In this document: piece after piece, positions 10,158 to 20,367 of the stretch
Layout of the letters: the number at the start of each line of letters is the position of its first letter
How positions within the stretch are numbered: position 1 is the stretch's first letter
NCBI GenBank assembly: GCA_024703915.1
Contig: CP087969.1
Coordinates: forward strand, 4,650,001 to 4,714,000
Source of the DNA: Massilia sp. H-1
GTDB lineage: Bacteria; Pseudomonadota; Gammaproteobacteria; Burkholderiales; Burkholderiaceae_D
Direction: 5' to 3'
DNA: 64,000 nucleotides
Position numbers and translations under genes: made by a program
Notes under the pieces: generated by a model
What the model was told of the DNA's origin: nothing
What the model saw: the letters and a program-made list of their open reading frames with translations, nothing else
The model's database searches: none

Positions 10158-11574
10158 ATGCCCCATGCAACGATTTCCCCCCTCGTCAACGACGTCCATT
10201 CCGCCCTCAATGCCACCCGCGTGGCGCGCATCGTCACGCCGCGCAGCCTGCCCGAGATCAGCGCGGCCGTGCGCGCCGCCGGTGAGCTGGGCCTGCCCGT
10301 GGCCATCTGCGGCGGCCGCCATGCGATGGGCGGCCAGCAGTTCGGCGAAGGCGCGCTCCTGCTCGACATGCGCCACATGAACCGCGTGCTCGCCTTCGAC
10401 GCCGTCAGCGGCCTGGTCGAAGTGGAAGCGGGAATCCAGTGGCCTAGGCCCTGATCGATTACCTTGAGCAGCGCACCGACGGCCAGCGCTGGGGCATCCG
10501 CCAGAAGCAGACCGGCGCCGATTCGCTCAGCCTGGGCGGCTGCCTGTCGGCCAATGTGCACGGGCGCGGCCTGCGCATGCGGCCCTTTATCGACGACGTC
10601 GAAGCCTTCACCCTGATCGACGCCATGCCATGCGCTGATGGTCTGTTCGCGCTGAACGCAACGCGCACTTGTTCAGTCTTGCGATCGGCGGCTACGGCCT
10701 GTTCGGCATCATCGCCAGCGTCAGCCTGCGCCTGGCGCCGCGCGTGAAAATGCGGCGCGACGTCACGCTGCTGCAGCTGGACCAGCTGATACCCGCCTTC
10801 GACGCGCGCATCGCAGTAGCTACGCCTACGGCGACTTCCAGTTCGCCATCGATCCGGCCAGCGCCGACTTCCTGCAGCGCGGCGTGTTCTCGTGCTATCT
10901 GCCGGTGGACGAGGCCACGCCCATGAGCGCGGGCGACAAGCATTTGTCCGAAGACGACTGGCGCCGCCTGCTGGCGCTGGCCCACACCAACAAGAGCCTC
11001 GCGTTCGATTGCTATTCGCGGCACTACCTGGCCAGCAGCGGGCAGGTAGCCTGGAGCGACCGGCTGCAGCAAAGCACCTACCTGGACGGCTACCACAAGG
11101 AACTCGACGCCATGCTCGGACACATCGCTCGGAGATGATCGGCGAGATCTACGTGCCGCGCGCCCTGGTCGACTTCATGGGCGCGGCCGCGGCCGACTTC
11201 CGCCTGCACGGGGTGGACCTCATCTACGGCACCATCCGCCTGATCGAACGCGACGACGAGAGCTTCCTGCCCTGGGCGCGCCAGGACTACGCCTGCGTCA
11301 TCTTCAACCTGCACACCCGCCACACCGAGGCGGGAATCGAAGCGACCATGCAGGCATTCCGGCGCCTGATCGACCTGGCCACCGCGCGCGGCGGCAGTTA
11401 CTACCTGACCTATTCGAAAGCGGCCACCATCGCCCAGGCGCGCCCTGCCACCCGCGCCTCGACCAGTTCCTCGACTGGAAGCGCTTACTCGACCCGCAAG
11501 AACGCTTCCAGAGCAACTGGTACCGTCACTACCGCGATCTGGCCGCGGCCGCACCGGCGGAGCTGGCCGCATGA
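10158..11574 (+). CDS. FAD-linked oxidase (PCMH/VAO family)
   Basis: A cytoplasmic flavoenzyme of about 470 residues. The FAD-binding PCMH domain is at the N-terminus: VTPRSLPEISAAVRAAGELG, then ICGGRHAMGGQQFGEGALLLD, and LSLGGCLSANVHGRG with its flavin-contacting Gly/His segment, and LAIGGYGLFGIIASVSLRL. The C-terminal substrate domain ends DWKRLLDPQERFQSNWYRHY, typical of GlcD/BBE-like oxidases. Substrate unknown. GGAG at 10148-10151 supports the start. Breaks near 10443 (CCTAGGCC), 10627, 10817, 11130 and 11447. The stop overlaps the next ATG (ATGA), so the two are co-translated. Confidence 0.8.
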
Positions 11575-12482
11575 GAGAGAACAAGGCAAGCAATACGGCG
11601 CTGGTCGTCGCAGCCGGACTGCAGCTGGCCACGGCTACGCCATCGCTCGGGCATTTGATGCCGCTTGAGGCCATCCGGCGTGGCGCCGATCTGCTGCGCG
11701 CCGCCCATCCGCACATGGCGGCGCTGCTGCCCAAGGCCTGGTTCCGTCGCCTGGCCTTGTCGCTCGAACGCGCCACACTGCCCGGCATCTCCCTCCACTT
11801 CGCATTGCGCAAACGGCGGCTGCGCCAGCACGCACAGGATGCGATCGACAGCCAGGCTGCCGCCAGGTCGTGGTGCTCGGCGCCAGGCTTCGACACGCTG
11901 TGCGCCGAGCTGCTGGCCGCGCATCCCGAACTGTGCTGCATCGAGATCGACCATCCTGCCACCCAGCGCGTCAAGCGCGCGGCGGTGGGCGCGAGCGGGC
12001 AGGGCGTCCACTTCATCGGCGTCGATCTGGCGCAGCAAGCGCTGGCCGGTGTGCTGGCTTACTGCTGCGCGGTGTTCGACAGCCGGGTGCCGACCCTGTT
12101 CGTGGCCGAAGGCTTATTGATGTACGTGCCGCCGGACGCCGTGGCGACCCTGTTTCGCCAGATGGCGACGGCGGCCCCCGACTGCCGCGTCGCCTTCACC
12201 TGGCTCGAGCCGCAAGCGATGCGCAAGCCCAATTTCCGCCACCGCAGCCGCCTGATCGACTGCTGGCTGGCGCTGCGCGGCGAACCCTTCATGTCGGGCA
12301 TGCTGCGCACCGCATTGCCCGCGTTCCTCGCCCAACACGGCTTTACCTTCGGGGCCGATTGCGAGAGCGCCGACCTGCTGAGCCCCGCCGAACAGGCAGC
12401 CATCGGCGCAGGGGGCATGCCGCTGGGCGGCGAATATATGTGTTACGCATATACAACGTTGACAAGCAGATCATCAAGTTAA
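11571..12482 (+). CDS. Class I SAM methyltransferase, leucine carboxyl methyltransferase (LCM) family
   Basis: About 300 residues. Family landmarks in order: HFALRKRRLRQ near residue 80, the SAM-binding strand and loop read VVVLGAGFDTLCAEL after correction, the acidic EIDHPATQRVKR that contacts the cofactor ribose, and LFVAEGLLMYVPPDAVATLF. Bacterial members of this family methylate small or unknown substrates. Breaks lie near 11862 and 11889, where GCCAGGC replaces GCCGGC in the glycine loop. Translationally coupled to the flavin oxidase, suggesting a shared pathway, possibly small-molecule tailoring. Confidence 0.82.
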   Translation: MRENKASNTALVVAAGLQLATATPSLGHLMPLEAIRRGADLLRAAHPHMAALLPKAWFRRLALSLERATLPGISLHFALRKRRLRQHAQDAIDSQAAARSWCSAPGFDTLCAELLAAHPELCCIEIDHPATQRVKRAAVGASGQGVHFIGVDLAQQALAGVLAYCCAVFDSRVPTLFVAEGLLMYVPPDAVATLFRQMATAAPDCRVAFTWLEPQAMRKPNFRHRSRLIDCWLALRGEPFMSGMLRTALPAFLAQHGFTFGADCESADLLSPAEQAAIGAGGMPLGGEYMCYAYTTLTSRSSS

Positions 12483-12582
12483 GCCCACGGCGCACTGTCT
12501 GTATTGACCGCATCCATGCCATAATTGCATGTTTCATATTTGAAAACTTGCCTTCCGGCAGGTCAACATAAGGACTACGCTC

Positions 12583-14288
12583 GTGCCATCGCATCACCAC
12601 TATGAATTTGATCGTCTGCCTGAACGGATTCAACGCCAGCTGGCGCGTGCGGTTGCCGACGAGACCTTCCGCCTCGGAGAAGAGAACGGCAGCAATACCT
12701 GGTTCTATTGGACGCGCGGTCTGGGCATGGCCGTGCTGGCGGCGCTTTTATGGCTGAGCATGGCCGCCGTGTTTGGCCAGCCGGGCGAGGACAAGCTGTG
12801 GAACGATCCCGGCCTGATGATCTTGTACGGTGTCTTCATCGCCTAGCCTGGCCTATCTTGGCGCGACGATCTACCGGCGGCGCACGCTGTCGCAGCTGTT
12901 CGGCTTCCAGCCGGGCCAATACCTGTTCGGCTACACCCTGATCGACGCGCGCAAGCGCAGCCTGACCGTGGCCGATCTGACCCAGATGCGCGACGTCAAG
13001 GTCACCCACCATCTGACCAACGGCTTCTATCAGCACACCACCTTCGCCTTCGCCTTCCGCGACGCGCCGACCCGCACCTGGAAGGTCTCGAACAAGCAGC
13101 GCGCCGAGCGTTTCGGACAAAAACTCGATTCGCTGCAGGCGCAGGCGCGCAGCGCCTTCGAACGCAACGACATCGCTTCGCTGCTGCGGCTTGACCCGTT
13201 CTTCGAAATCCGCCGCAAGGATTGGCGTGCGCCAAGCCAGCCCTGAAGTCGAAGCGCCATCGCTGGCGATGCGATTGCTGGCGCAGCCGCTGCTGGTCGC
13301 CGCTGTCGCGACGCTGCTGCTGTCGCCTTTGGTGTGGACCGCGCGCACGGCCCTGGCCGACCTGTCGGCCCACAAGCAGGCCATCGCGATGAAGACCGAG
13401 CAGGCTTACGCCGACTACATCGTCGACGGTAAATTCTATGTCAAGCCGATGCGCGCAGCCTTGCCGCGTGTGGCGTTCGAGGAAGTGCGGCTGAAGAAGT
13501 CCGTGACCGCTGCTGCGATCTGCTCAAGCGTTTTCCGAATGCTTAGGCCTCAAACCGGACGTCATGAAAGAAGTGCACGCGCTGTATCAGCAAGCCCTGT
13601 CGCGTTTCGCGGCCCAGGCGGCGACCTCCGACCCGGATCTGATGGGGTCGATGACCCAGTTGCTGCAGGTGCTGGAGGAGCGCGGCGATCCGCATGTCGG
13701 CATCCGCTTCATCCGTCCCACCAACGAAGCGCTGGCGCAGATGGATGAACGGATCAAGCTCAATGCATCGCGTCTGGGCGGGCGCCAGGTGATTCCGGCC
13801 GCTGCCCACTTTGCCAGCGACAGTGCGGCCGTGCGCGAAGCGCGCATCGTGACGGGACTGCGCAGCGGCTTTGCGACGATCTTCCCCAATGACGTGCTCT
13901 CGCTGACGCAGGTCGGCGCGACCGACAAGCGCCTGCCGGTGCTGACGATCGACTACCAGATCGAGCCTTCGGGCCAGCTCTACGTGCTGGAAAAAACCGA
14001 CCGCGCATTCGTCGGCCTGGTAGCGCGCTTCCAGTCCGGTTTGCAGGTCGGCGCGTCGACGCAGCCGTGGCGCTTCAACATGGAAGTCGAACCGCCCGAA
14101 CACTTCCGCGTCGATTACACGCGCCAGAAGGACGAGCTAGGCCGTCGGTCCGGCCGACAGCCAGGTGTACTCGGTGATGGCCGAGCGCGTTCGATGCGCT
14201 GTCGAGCAAAATGCGCGCGGCCTTCTTCCGCCAGGACAGCGCGGCGTACAGGGGCATGACCGTGGCGGCGGGGCCGGGCCGCAGCTAG
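12583..14288 (+). CDS. Large membrane protein of unknown function
   Basis: Unrecognised, about 565 residues. It starts at GTG with AAGGA upstream. The N-terminus is cytosolic (YEFDRLPERIQRQLARAVADETFRL), then two helices (LGMAVLAALLWLSMAAVFG; ILYGVFIAGLAYLGATIY), a soluble part with YRRRTLSQLFGFQPGQYLFGYTLIDARKR, a third helix near residue 230 (PLLVAAVATLLLSPLVW), and a long extracytoplasmic part with ALSRFAAQAATSDPDLMGSM and EPSGQLYVLEKTDRAFVGL. Breaks near 12843 (GCCTAGC), 13233, 13510, 13543 (GCTTAGGC), 14140 and 14190. The TAG stop at 14286 sits in GCTAGGC and could itself be altered. Confidence 0.6.
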
Positions 14289-14318
14289 GCGCCAGGCGGG
14301 ATCTGGTATATTTGCCGG

Positions 14319-14910
14319 ATGCCGACCCTTGACCCGCGCATCGACGCCTACATTGCCAACGCTGCCGAATTTGCGCAGCCCATCCTCACCCATCTGCGCG
14401 CGGTGGTGCACGCCGCCTGTCCGGACACCGAGGAGACCATGAAGTGGAGCATGCCGCACTTCCAGTACAACGGCATGTTGTGCGGGATGGCGTCGTTCAA
14501 GGCCCACTGCGCCTTCAACTTCTGGAAGGGCGCGCTGCTGTTCCCGGACGCCGAAAAGGAGTCGATGGGCTACCTGGGCAAGATCACCTCGGTCAAGGAT
14601 CTGCCGTCCAAAAATGTCCTGACCGGCTACATCAAGCAGGCGATGAAACTCAACGAGGAAGGCGCCAAGGTGGCCAAGCCCAAGGCCGCGCCGCGCGCGC
14701 TGGTGGTGCCCGACTACTTCAGCGCCGCCCTCAAGGCCCACAAGGCGGCCCACAAGGTATTCGAGGCTAGGCAGCACCAGCTTCAAGCGCGAATACGTGG
14801 ACTGGCTGGAAGAAGCCAAGACCGAAGCGACGCGCCTGCGCCGCATGGCCCAGGCCATCGAATGGCTGGCCGAGGGCAAGGCGCGCAACTGGAAATACCA
14901 GAACTGCTGA
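14319..14910 (+). CDS. YdeI/DUF1801-type protein
   Basis: A cytoplasmic protein of about 196 residues. The N-terminal DUF1801 (YdhG) fold shows LRAVVHAACPDTEETMKWSMPHFQYNG and FWKGALLFPDAEKE; the C-terminal YdeI part shows PDYFSAALKAHKAAHKVFE and the tail REYVDWLEEAKTEATRLRR followed by WLAEGKARNWKY. Biochemical role unknown; YdeI of other bacteria is linked to peptide or bacteriocin tolerance. One break at 14765-14771, GCTAGGC in place of GCCGGC (EAGSTSFKRE). A second YdeI-like gene is at 60076. Confidence 0.75.
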
Positions 14911-15063
14911 AACGGTGCACCTGCTGCCTGCGTGGTGTCCTGAACGCCAGTGCGCCGATGCAGTGCTCGTCGGTCGAGGATTGGGATGGGGATACGCAGG
15001 ACGACATCCATTTAGCAATCTCAAGATTCAAGCGCTTGCTTTTGTTGGTATGAACAGTTGCAA

Positions 15064-15125
15064 AAGTGTGGACGACGCATGCGCGCTATGGGTCCCCGCC
15101 TTCATGCAGGACGACGTCCACACTT
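15064..15125. repeat. Dispersed REP-like element, copy 2
   Basis: An 11-bp inverted repeat (aagtgtggacg/cgtccacactt) bounds a core whose 15083-15114 part matches 2398-2428 with one mismatch and one gap. It lies between convergent genes. Confidence 0.65.
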
Positions 15126-15141
15126 AGCAGTGACCGCGCCT

Positions 15142-15180
15142 AAAAAAAGCCGCCGGGCTTGCGCACCGGCGGCTTTTTTT
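15142..15180. terminator. Bidirectional intrinsic terminator
   Basis: Stem gccgccgg (15149-15156) pairs with ccggcggc (15166-15173), with A7 before and T7 after, so it works on both strands between the YdeI-like gene and the convergent peptidase genes. Confidence 0.9.
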
Positions 15181-15192
15181 GCGTGCGTCCGA

Positions 15193-16606
15193 TTACTTAT
15201 CGGTCGCGAACTCGCCGAATTCCTTCCAGCTGCGGTGCGATTGCGGCAGGGTCGCCCACCACGATGATCGACTGGCGCTCAGGTGCAAAATACTTCTTGC
15301 CCATCTCGCGCACCTGGTCGGGCGTGACCTTTTCGATCTTGGTCACGTACTCGCCCAGGAACTCGGGCGGCAGGCCGATCAGCCAGTTGTTGGCCAGCGT
15401 GGCCGCGACGGCCTTTTGCAGCTGGTTGTTGATCAGGTAGCCGCCTGCCACGTAGCGCTTGTTCATCTTCATTTCCGCTTCCGGCACCAGCTCGGTCCCG
15501 ATGCGCTTGTACTCGCTGAAGAACTCCTTGAGCGCCGCACCGGTCACTTCATTGCGCACGTCCGCGCCGCCGACGATGCCGCCGCCGTTGCGGTAGGTGC
15601 GCGCACCGGCGCTGGCGCCGTAGGTGTAGCCTTTTTCTTCGCGCAGATTGATGTTCACGCGGCTGCTGGAAGCCACCACCGAGAATGGTGCTGGTCAGGC
15701 GCAGCGGGACCAGGTCGGCGGTGCTGGCCGGTACGCCCGTGCTGGCCAGGCGAACCGTCGATTGCACGCTGCCGTCGCGGGTGAGCACCTGGCGCACCGG
15801 CGTGACGCTGGTCTGCGCGGCCGGCGTATCGGCCAGCGCCGCGCCTTCCGCTTTCCAGTTGCCGAAGGCGGCGTTGGCCATTTTCATGGCCGCGTCAGGC
15901 GTGATGCGGCCGGTGATCACCAGCAGCGCGCGGTCCGGACGGAAGCGCTTTGCGTGCTCGGTCTTGAAGTAGGCATCGTTGACGGAGGTGATCGATTCGA
16001 CCGTCGGCGTGGTCGTCGCATACGGGTGGTTACCGTAAATGACCTTGTTGAGCGCGCGCTCGACACGGAAGCCCGGCTGCGCTTCGGACGCTTTCAGGCC
16101 CTGCAGGGCATTACCCTTGGTCAGTTCGACTTCACCGGCCGGGAACGACGGCGTACGTGCCACTTCGGCCAGCAGATCGAGCATCGGCGCCGCGTTCGAC
16201 GGCAGCGCGTTGGCCACGACGGTGATGCCGTCATGGCTGGCGCCATGCGCCGACCGTGCCGCCCAGACCCTGTGCGGTTTCGGCGATGGCGCGCGAATCG
16301 CTCTTGGCGGTGCCTTCATTGAGCATACTGGCCAGCATGCTGGCGAAAGCAGGGTGCTGCTTGTCGTCGGCAGCGTAGTCGGCGCCGCACGGCCAGCACG
16401 AAGTCCACGCGCGGCAAGCCGGTGCGCGGCACGACCCATACCGTCAGGCCGTTGGCCAGGGTCTTCTTGGTGATCTGCGGGGCCGGAATCGGCTTGTCCT
16501 TGCCGAACGGCGGCAGCTTGGCCAGGGCGGCGTCGACGTCGTTGGCGGCGTACACGGCCGGGGCGAACATCATCGAGATGGCGAGTGTCAGCATCAGTTT
16601 TTTCAT
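15193..16606 (-). CDS. M16-family peptidase-like protein, non-catalytic partner
   Basis: A secreted protein of about 465 residues (signal peptide MKKLMLTLAISMMFAPAVYA). The domain starts KKTLANGLTVWVV. Where an active M16 subunit has HxxEH, this one reads FASMLASMLNEGT, so zinc ligands are missing; the C-terminal half keeps the substrate-clamping motif NLREEKGYTYGA. That is the signature of the inactive partner in two-chain M16B enzymes. AAGGAGAG precedes the start. True end is TAA at 15193-15195 (KEFGEFATDK) after removing one G inserted before GAAG near 15225. Other breaks near 15673, 16256 and 16383. Eleven bases behind the catalytic partner, one operon. Confidence 0.85.
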
Positions 16607-16617
16607 GGATGCTCTCC

Positions 16618-18022
16618 TTAGTTCTTGGTTGCGGTTGGTGCAGGCGCGGCGGCAGGTGCTTGCATGGCGCTCGGCGCCAGCTTGCGGTCGATGACGGTGC
16701 GGTTTGCCTTCGTCAGGTAGGTCGCGGCGGCGCGCTGAACGTCAGCCGAGGTCACGCCTTCGATCCAGCCAGGGATCTTGTTGACGACATTGGCGTCGCC
16801 CCACAGGGTCTGCAGCTTGGCCAGGGTATCGGCGCGGTTGATGAAGGCTTCGTTGGTGTCGTACCAGTCGGCCAGCATGCGCGTCTTGACGCGCTTGAGG
16901 GTGGCGGCATCGACGCCGTTCTTGACGACCTTGGCGACTTCTTCGTCGATCGCGGCCAGCATCGCGTCGGCGCTGGTGTTCGGTTTGTACAGCGCGAACA
17001 CGGTGAACAGGGTAGGGCCGTCGAACTCCCAAGGGCTGGTCAGACCGTACAGCGAATCGATATTGAGCGACAGTTCGCGGCCCTTGACCAGGCCCTGGTA
17101 CAGGATCGAGGCGTCGCCATCCAGCCAGCAGCTCGCCCAGCACGGCCATTGGCGCCTGGTCCTTGCTGCCGCGTTCAGGCATCTTCCACGCGGCGGCGAT
17201 GGCTTTAAGCACCTGGGCCAGCGTGTCGAACTGCTCGACGCGCTTCTCGGCCGTGTTGAGCGGCTCCTTGAAGTCGGCCGCAGGCGGGGTGTCGCGCTTT
17301 GGAATCGCGGCGAAGTATTTTTTGGCCAGGGCGAAGCCCTGTTCCGGCGTCACGTCGCTTCAATGATCGACAGCACCGCGTTGTTCGGGCCGTAGTAATC
17401 GCGGTGGAAGTTGCGCACGTCCTCGATGCTGGCGCCTTCCAGGTCCTTGAAGCTGCCGTAGCCGTCATGGTTGTTTTCCCATTTCTGGAACGCCTGCTGC
17501 GAGATGTCGATCCACATGAAGCCGCCGTAAGGCTGGTTCTTCACGTTCACGCGAATCTCTTCCTTGACCACGTCCTGCTGGTTCTTGAGCGAGCTCTCGC
17601 TGAAGTCCAGGGTCTTCATGCGGTCCGCTTCGAGCCACAGGATCGAGTCGAGGCGCCGACACCGGCGCCGTCTCGATGTAGTTGGTGAAGTCGGGGCGGG
17701 TCGAGCCGTTGTTGCGGCCGCCGCCGCCGGTGATGGCCTTGTCGAACACGCCTTTGGGCGCGTTTGGCGTTCCCTGGAACATCAGGTGCTCGAACAGGTG
17801 GGCGAAGCCGGTGCGGTTTTTTGGTTCGAGGCGCATGCCCACGTGGTAGACCACGCTCACGCCGACGGTCGGCGAGCTGTGGTCGGGCGAGACGATGACG
17901 GTCAGGCCGTTATCGAGCTTCTTGACGCTGACGGGAATCTTCCAGCTGTCGGTAGTGGCAGCAAAGGCCGACAGCGACAGGGACAGCCCTGCCAGTAAAA
18001 CGGGAACGTGACGCATACGCAT
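16618..18022 (-). CDS. M16-family zinc peptidase, catalytic subunit
   Basis: A periplasmic metallopeptidase of about 465 residues. Signal peptide region MRMRHVPVLLAGLSLSLSAFA is followed by KLDNGLTVIVSPDHSSP and the inverted zinc motif HLFEH in TGFAHLFEHLMFQGT; the downstream glutamate ligand is in VVKEEIRVN. Middle and C-terminal M16 domains follow, ending in TATKN. The family cleaves peptides inside a clam-shell chamber. GAGG upstream decides the first ATG at 18022. Breaks near 17130, 17357 and 17658. It is the first gene of a two-gene operon with the inactive partner. Confidence 0.88.
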
Positions 18023-18383
18023 AAACACCTCAAAAGGTAGCAGTGTGACTTGGGGAAACTTGCCCGAAACCAATGCCGGATCGATCATGCAAGCGCGGCG
18101 AAGCATCTTATACCCTGAAATGGCACTACAGCAAACATTTTGAAAAGAGAATGAAATGCATATATGCATACGGCGTAAGGCCGCGTTCCATGCAATCAGG
18201 GGTCGCAATCGGGTGCGCCAAAGTGGCGCGCCGGTGTGCCTTGGCAGTGCTTGGACGGGCCTAAAATGCGCGCATTTGGTGAGGCGGGCAGCCCCTCCCG
18301 GGCAGGGGTGTTGGCATGAAAAATGCAATGCGTTATGGAACGATTGCCGCGTCCACGGCACAACCCATCCCAAGGAGCGCGCC
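18023..18383. other. Divergent intergenic region
   Basis: About 360 bases between the M16 operon and the chemoreceptor-like gene. I see no gene or strong hairpin; it must contain two divergent promoters, none of which I can place with confidence. Confidence 0.4.
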
Positions 18384-19070
18384 ATGCTCGACCAGACCGA
18401 CACGTTGGAAGCCTCGCCCGAGGAGTCGTTCGCGCCCGTCCAGCTGTCCGGCGACGTGTTCGGGGCCCTGATCAATCTGTCCGGCTTGGCGCCGCTTCAC
18501 CTCGCAGCGCGTGGTGCTGTACGCGGTGCTGGCGTCGATGGGCCACGACGGCGCCATCGCCACCGCGCGAGACGCTGGCGCTGTTCCGCGACGCCCACCT
18601 GACCCTGGTCGAAGGCAAGGGCGGCCTGCCAGGCATTTTCTGCGGCCAGCTGCGCGACGCTTACTTCGGCACCCTCCAGGGCGACCGGGTGATCCGCCAG
18701 TTCATCGATCTGGCCAACGCCACGCTCGAAGCGATCACGGGCGACGCCAAGGGCGCGCTCGCCCCTGCTCGACGAACTGGTGCGCAGCGCGACGCCGCTG
18801 CTGAGCGTGCTCAATGGCCTGACCCTGGTGTACGAGGAGCAGGCTAGGCCGCCACGCCCAGCATCAGCGGCGCGCTGCGCGACATGATGGGGCAGATCGG
18901 CACCATCACCAGGCAAGCCCGCCTGATCGCTTTCGACGCCCAGATCGTCGCCGCGCGCGCCGGAACGGCTTAGCAAGGACTTCGCATCGGCCGCCCATCA
19001 CATGACCAGCGTCACCGCCGACATCGACGACCTCGTGCATCAGGCCCTGAGCGGCACCCTGGCTGCCTAG
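18384..19070 (+). CDS. Soluble protein ending in a chemoreceptor-tip-like segment
   Basis: About 228 residues without membrane segments. AAGGAG at 18371-18376 supports the start MLDQTDTLEASPEES. A helical middle (VVLYAVLASMGHDGAIA, VIRQFIDLANATLEAI) is followed by a C-terminal stretch, IGTITRQARLIAFDAQIVAA then RAGTAGKDFASAAHHM, that mirrors the hairpin tip of methyl-accepting proteins (I..I..Q..LLALNA.IEAARAGE.G.GFA). Such a tip normally contacts CheA/CheW. There is no HAMP or methylation bundle. Breaks near 18487, 18567, 18765, 18843 and 18970. The stop is in GCTGCCTAGGCAG and could be a corrupted GCCGGC, though a terminator 40 bases later supports it. Confidence 0.6.
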
Positions 19071-19108
19071 GCAGTCCGGCGGCCGGGCCGCTGCTCGCTT
19101 CCCCTATA

Positions 19109-19140
19109 CCGATGGCCACCTGCAGGTGGCCATCGGCGTT
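19109..19140 (+). terminator. Intrinsic terminator
   Basis: A perfect 12-bp stem ccgatggccacc/ggtggccatcgg with a TGCA loop is followed by cgtttt. Confidence 0.75.
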
Positions 19141-19291
19141 TTGGCGCCCCCTGCATGACGCTTGACCCCGGATTTTCGTCGACTGGTATCCGAAATATGC
19201 ATTTCGTCGCAATCCGGTGGAGACGCAGGGGGTGCCTCGATATAGTGATCACATGCCGCAACCGATTGAACCAACCACAAGGAGCCACATC

Positions 19292-19492
19292 ATGAACATC
19301 GCTAAAAACATGGAAGCCATCTTCGTCGTCGCCATTGCCCTGGTCGGCGTCACCAGCTTCGCCACCGCTTCCTCGCCAGTGCCAGCCGCGCCAGCACCAG
19401 TCGTGGCCGCCGCCGACAGCGTGCCGATGCACGTCGTCACCGTCACCGCCAAGCGCATGACCGCCGCCGAAAAAGCAGCATCCGCACAATAA
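19292..19492 (+). CDS. Small exported protein, 66 residues
   Basis: AAGGAG sits seven bases before the ATG. One hydrophobic segment (MEAIFVVAIALVGVTSFATA) is followed by an alanine/proline stretch and the tail VHVVTVTAKRMTAAEKAASAQ-like (MHVVTVTAKRMTAAEK). The V-T-V-x-A-K-R ending is seen in small uncharacterised proteins of this bacterial family. Unbroken frame. Function unknown. Confidence 0.7.
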   Translation: MNIAKNMEAIFVVAIALVGVTSFATASSPVPAAPAPVVAAADSVPMHVVTVTAKRMTAAEKAASAQ

Positions 19493-19550
19493 ACTGGAAT
19501 GCGGGCCGCGTTACTGGTAACGTAGGCGCCAATTGGATGGAGACGAATGC

Positions 19551-20322
19551 ATGAATCAGTTCTTGAAGCTCGGTGTAGCAGCAGCAATTTGCGCGACCAG
19601 CGCCGCGGCCTTTGCCGCGCCGGTTGAAATCGCCACCGAGACCCGGCCCGTTGACGCCCGCATCGTGCGCGTCCGGCTCGACGGCATGATCGATCTGAAA
19701 CTCAAGCAAGGGGCGGTGGCCTCCCTCGTCATCAGCGGCGACAAGGCGCTGGTGGCCAAAACCACCGCGGAACAGGACGGCGATACGGTCACCATCGGTA
19801 CCGATGCCAAAAAATTCAAGTTCGGCCGCCGCGGCGAAAGCCTGCGCGCCGAGCTGACGCTGCCGACGCTGCGCGCGGTCTCGTCCGACAGCGTGGGCTG
19901 GACCGACGTGAGCGGCTTCCAGCGGCGAACAGCTGGACCTCAAGCTCGAAGGGGCTTACTCCATGAAGGTCAGCTGCGACTACCGCCTCGTCACGGCCGT
20001 GCTGGGCGGCGTGGGCAGCATGAATATCCAGGGCGAGAATACCGAAGGGATCGATCTGAACTTGCGCGGCGGCGGCTTTGTCACCCTGCGTGGCACCAGC
20101 AAATGGCTCAAGGCCAGCCTGGGCGGCCTGGGCAACCTCGATGCGCAGCATTTTCATGTCGATACCGTCAATCTCGACTTGAGCGGACTCGGCAATGCCG
20201 TCGTCTCCGCCAGACAGAATGCCAACCTGAACCTGAGCGGACTTGGCTCGGTGACGGTCTACGGCAAGCCCGCCAACCGCGCCGTCAGCGTGGATGGGTT
20301 GGGCAGTGTCAGTTGGAAGTAA
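19551..20322 (+). CDS. GIN-domain (DUF2807) secreted protein
   Basis: About 257 residues with signal peptide MNQFLKLGVAAAICATSAAAFA. The mature part is a right-handed beta structure: VRVRLDGMIDLKLKQGAVASL at its start and short repeating strands later, LSGLGNAVVSA, LSGLGSVTVYG and VDGLGSVSWK, the typical G-L-G-x-V ladder of head GIN domains. Such proteins are surface or periplasmic; ligands are unknown. GGAG lies before the ATG. One break near 19920 (extra base in SGFSGEQLDLK). Confidence 0.82.
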
Positions 20323-20367
20323 GAACGTGGGATCCCAAAAAACCGACCCCGGTGCGATACAGCTGAA

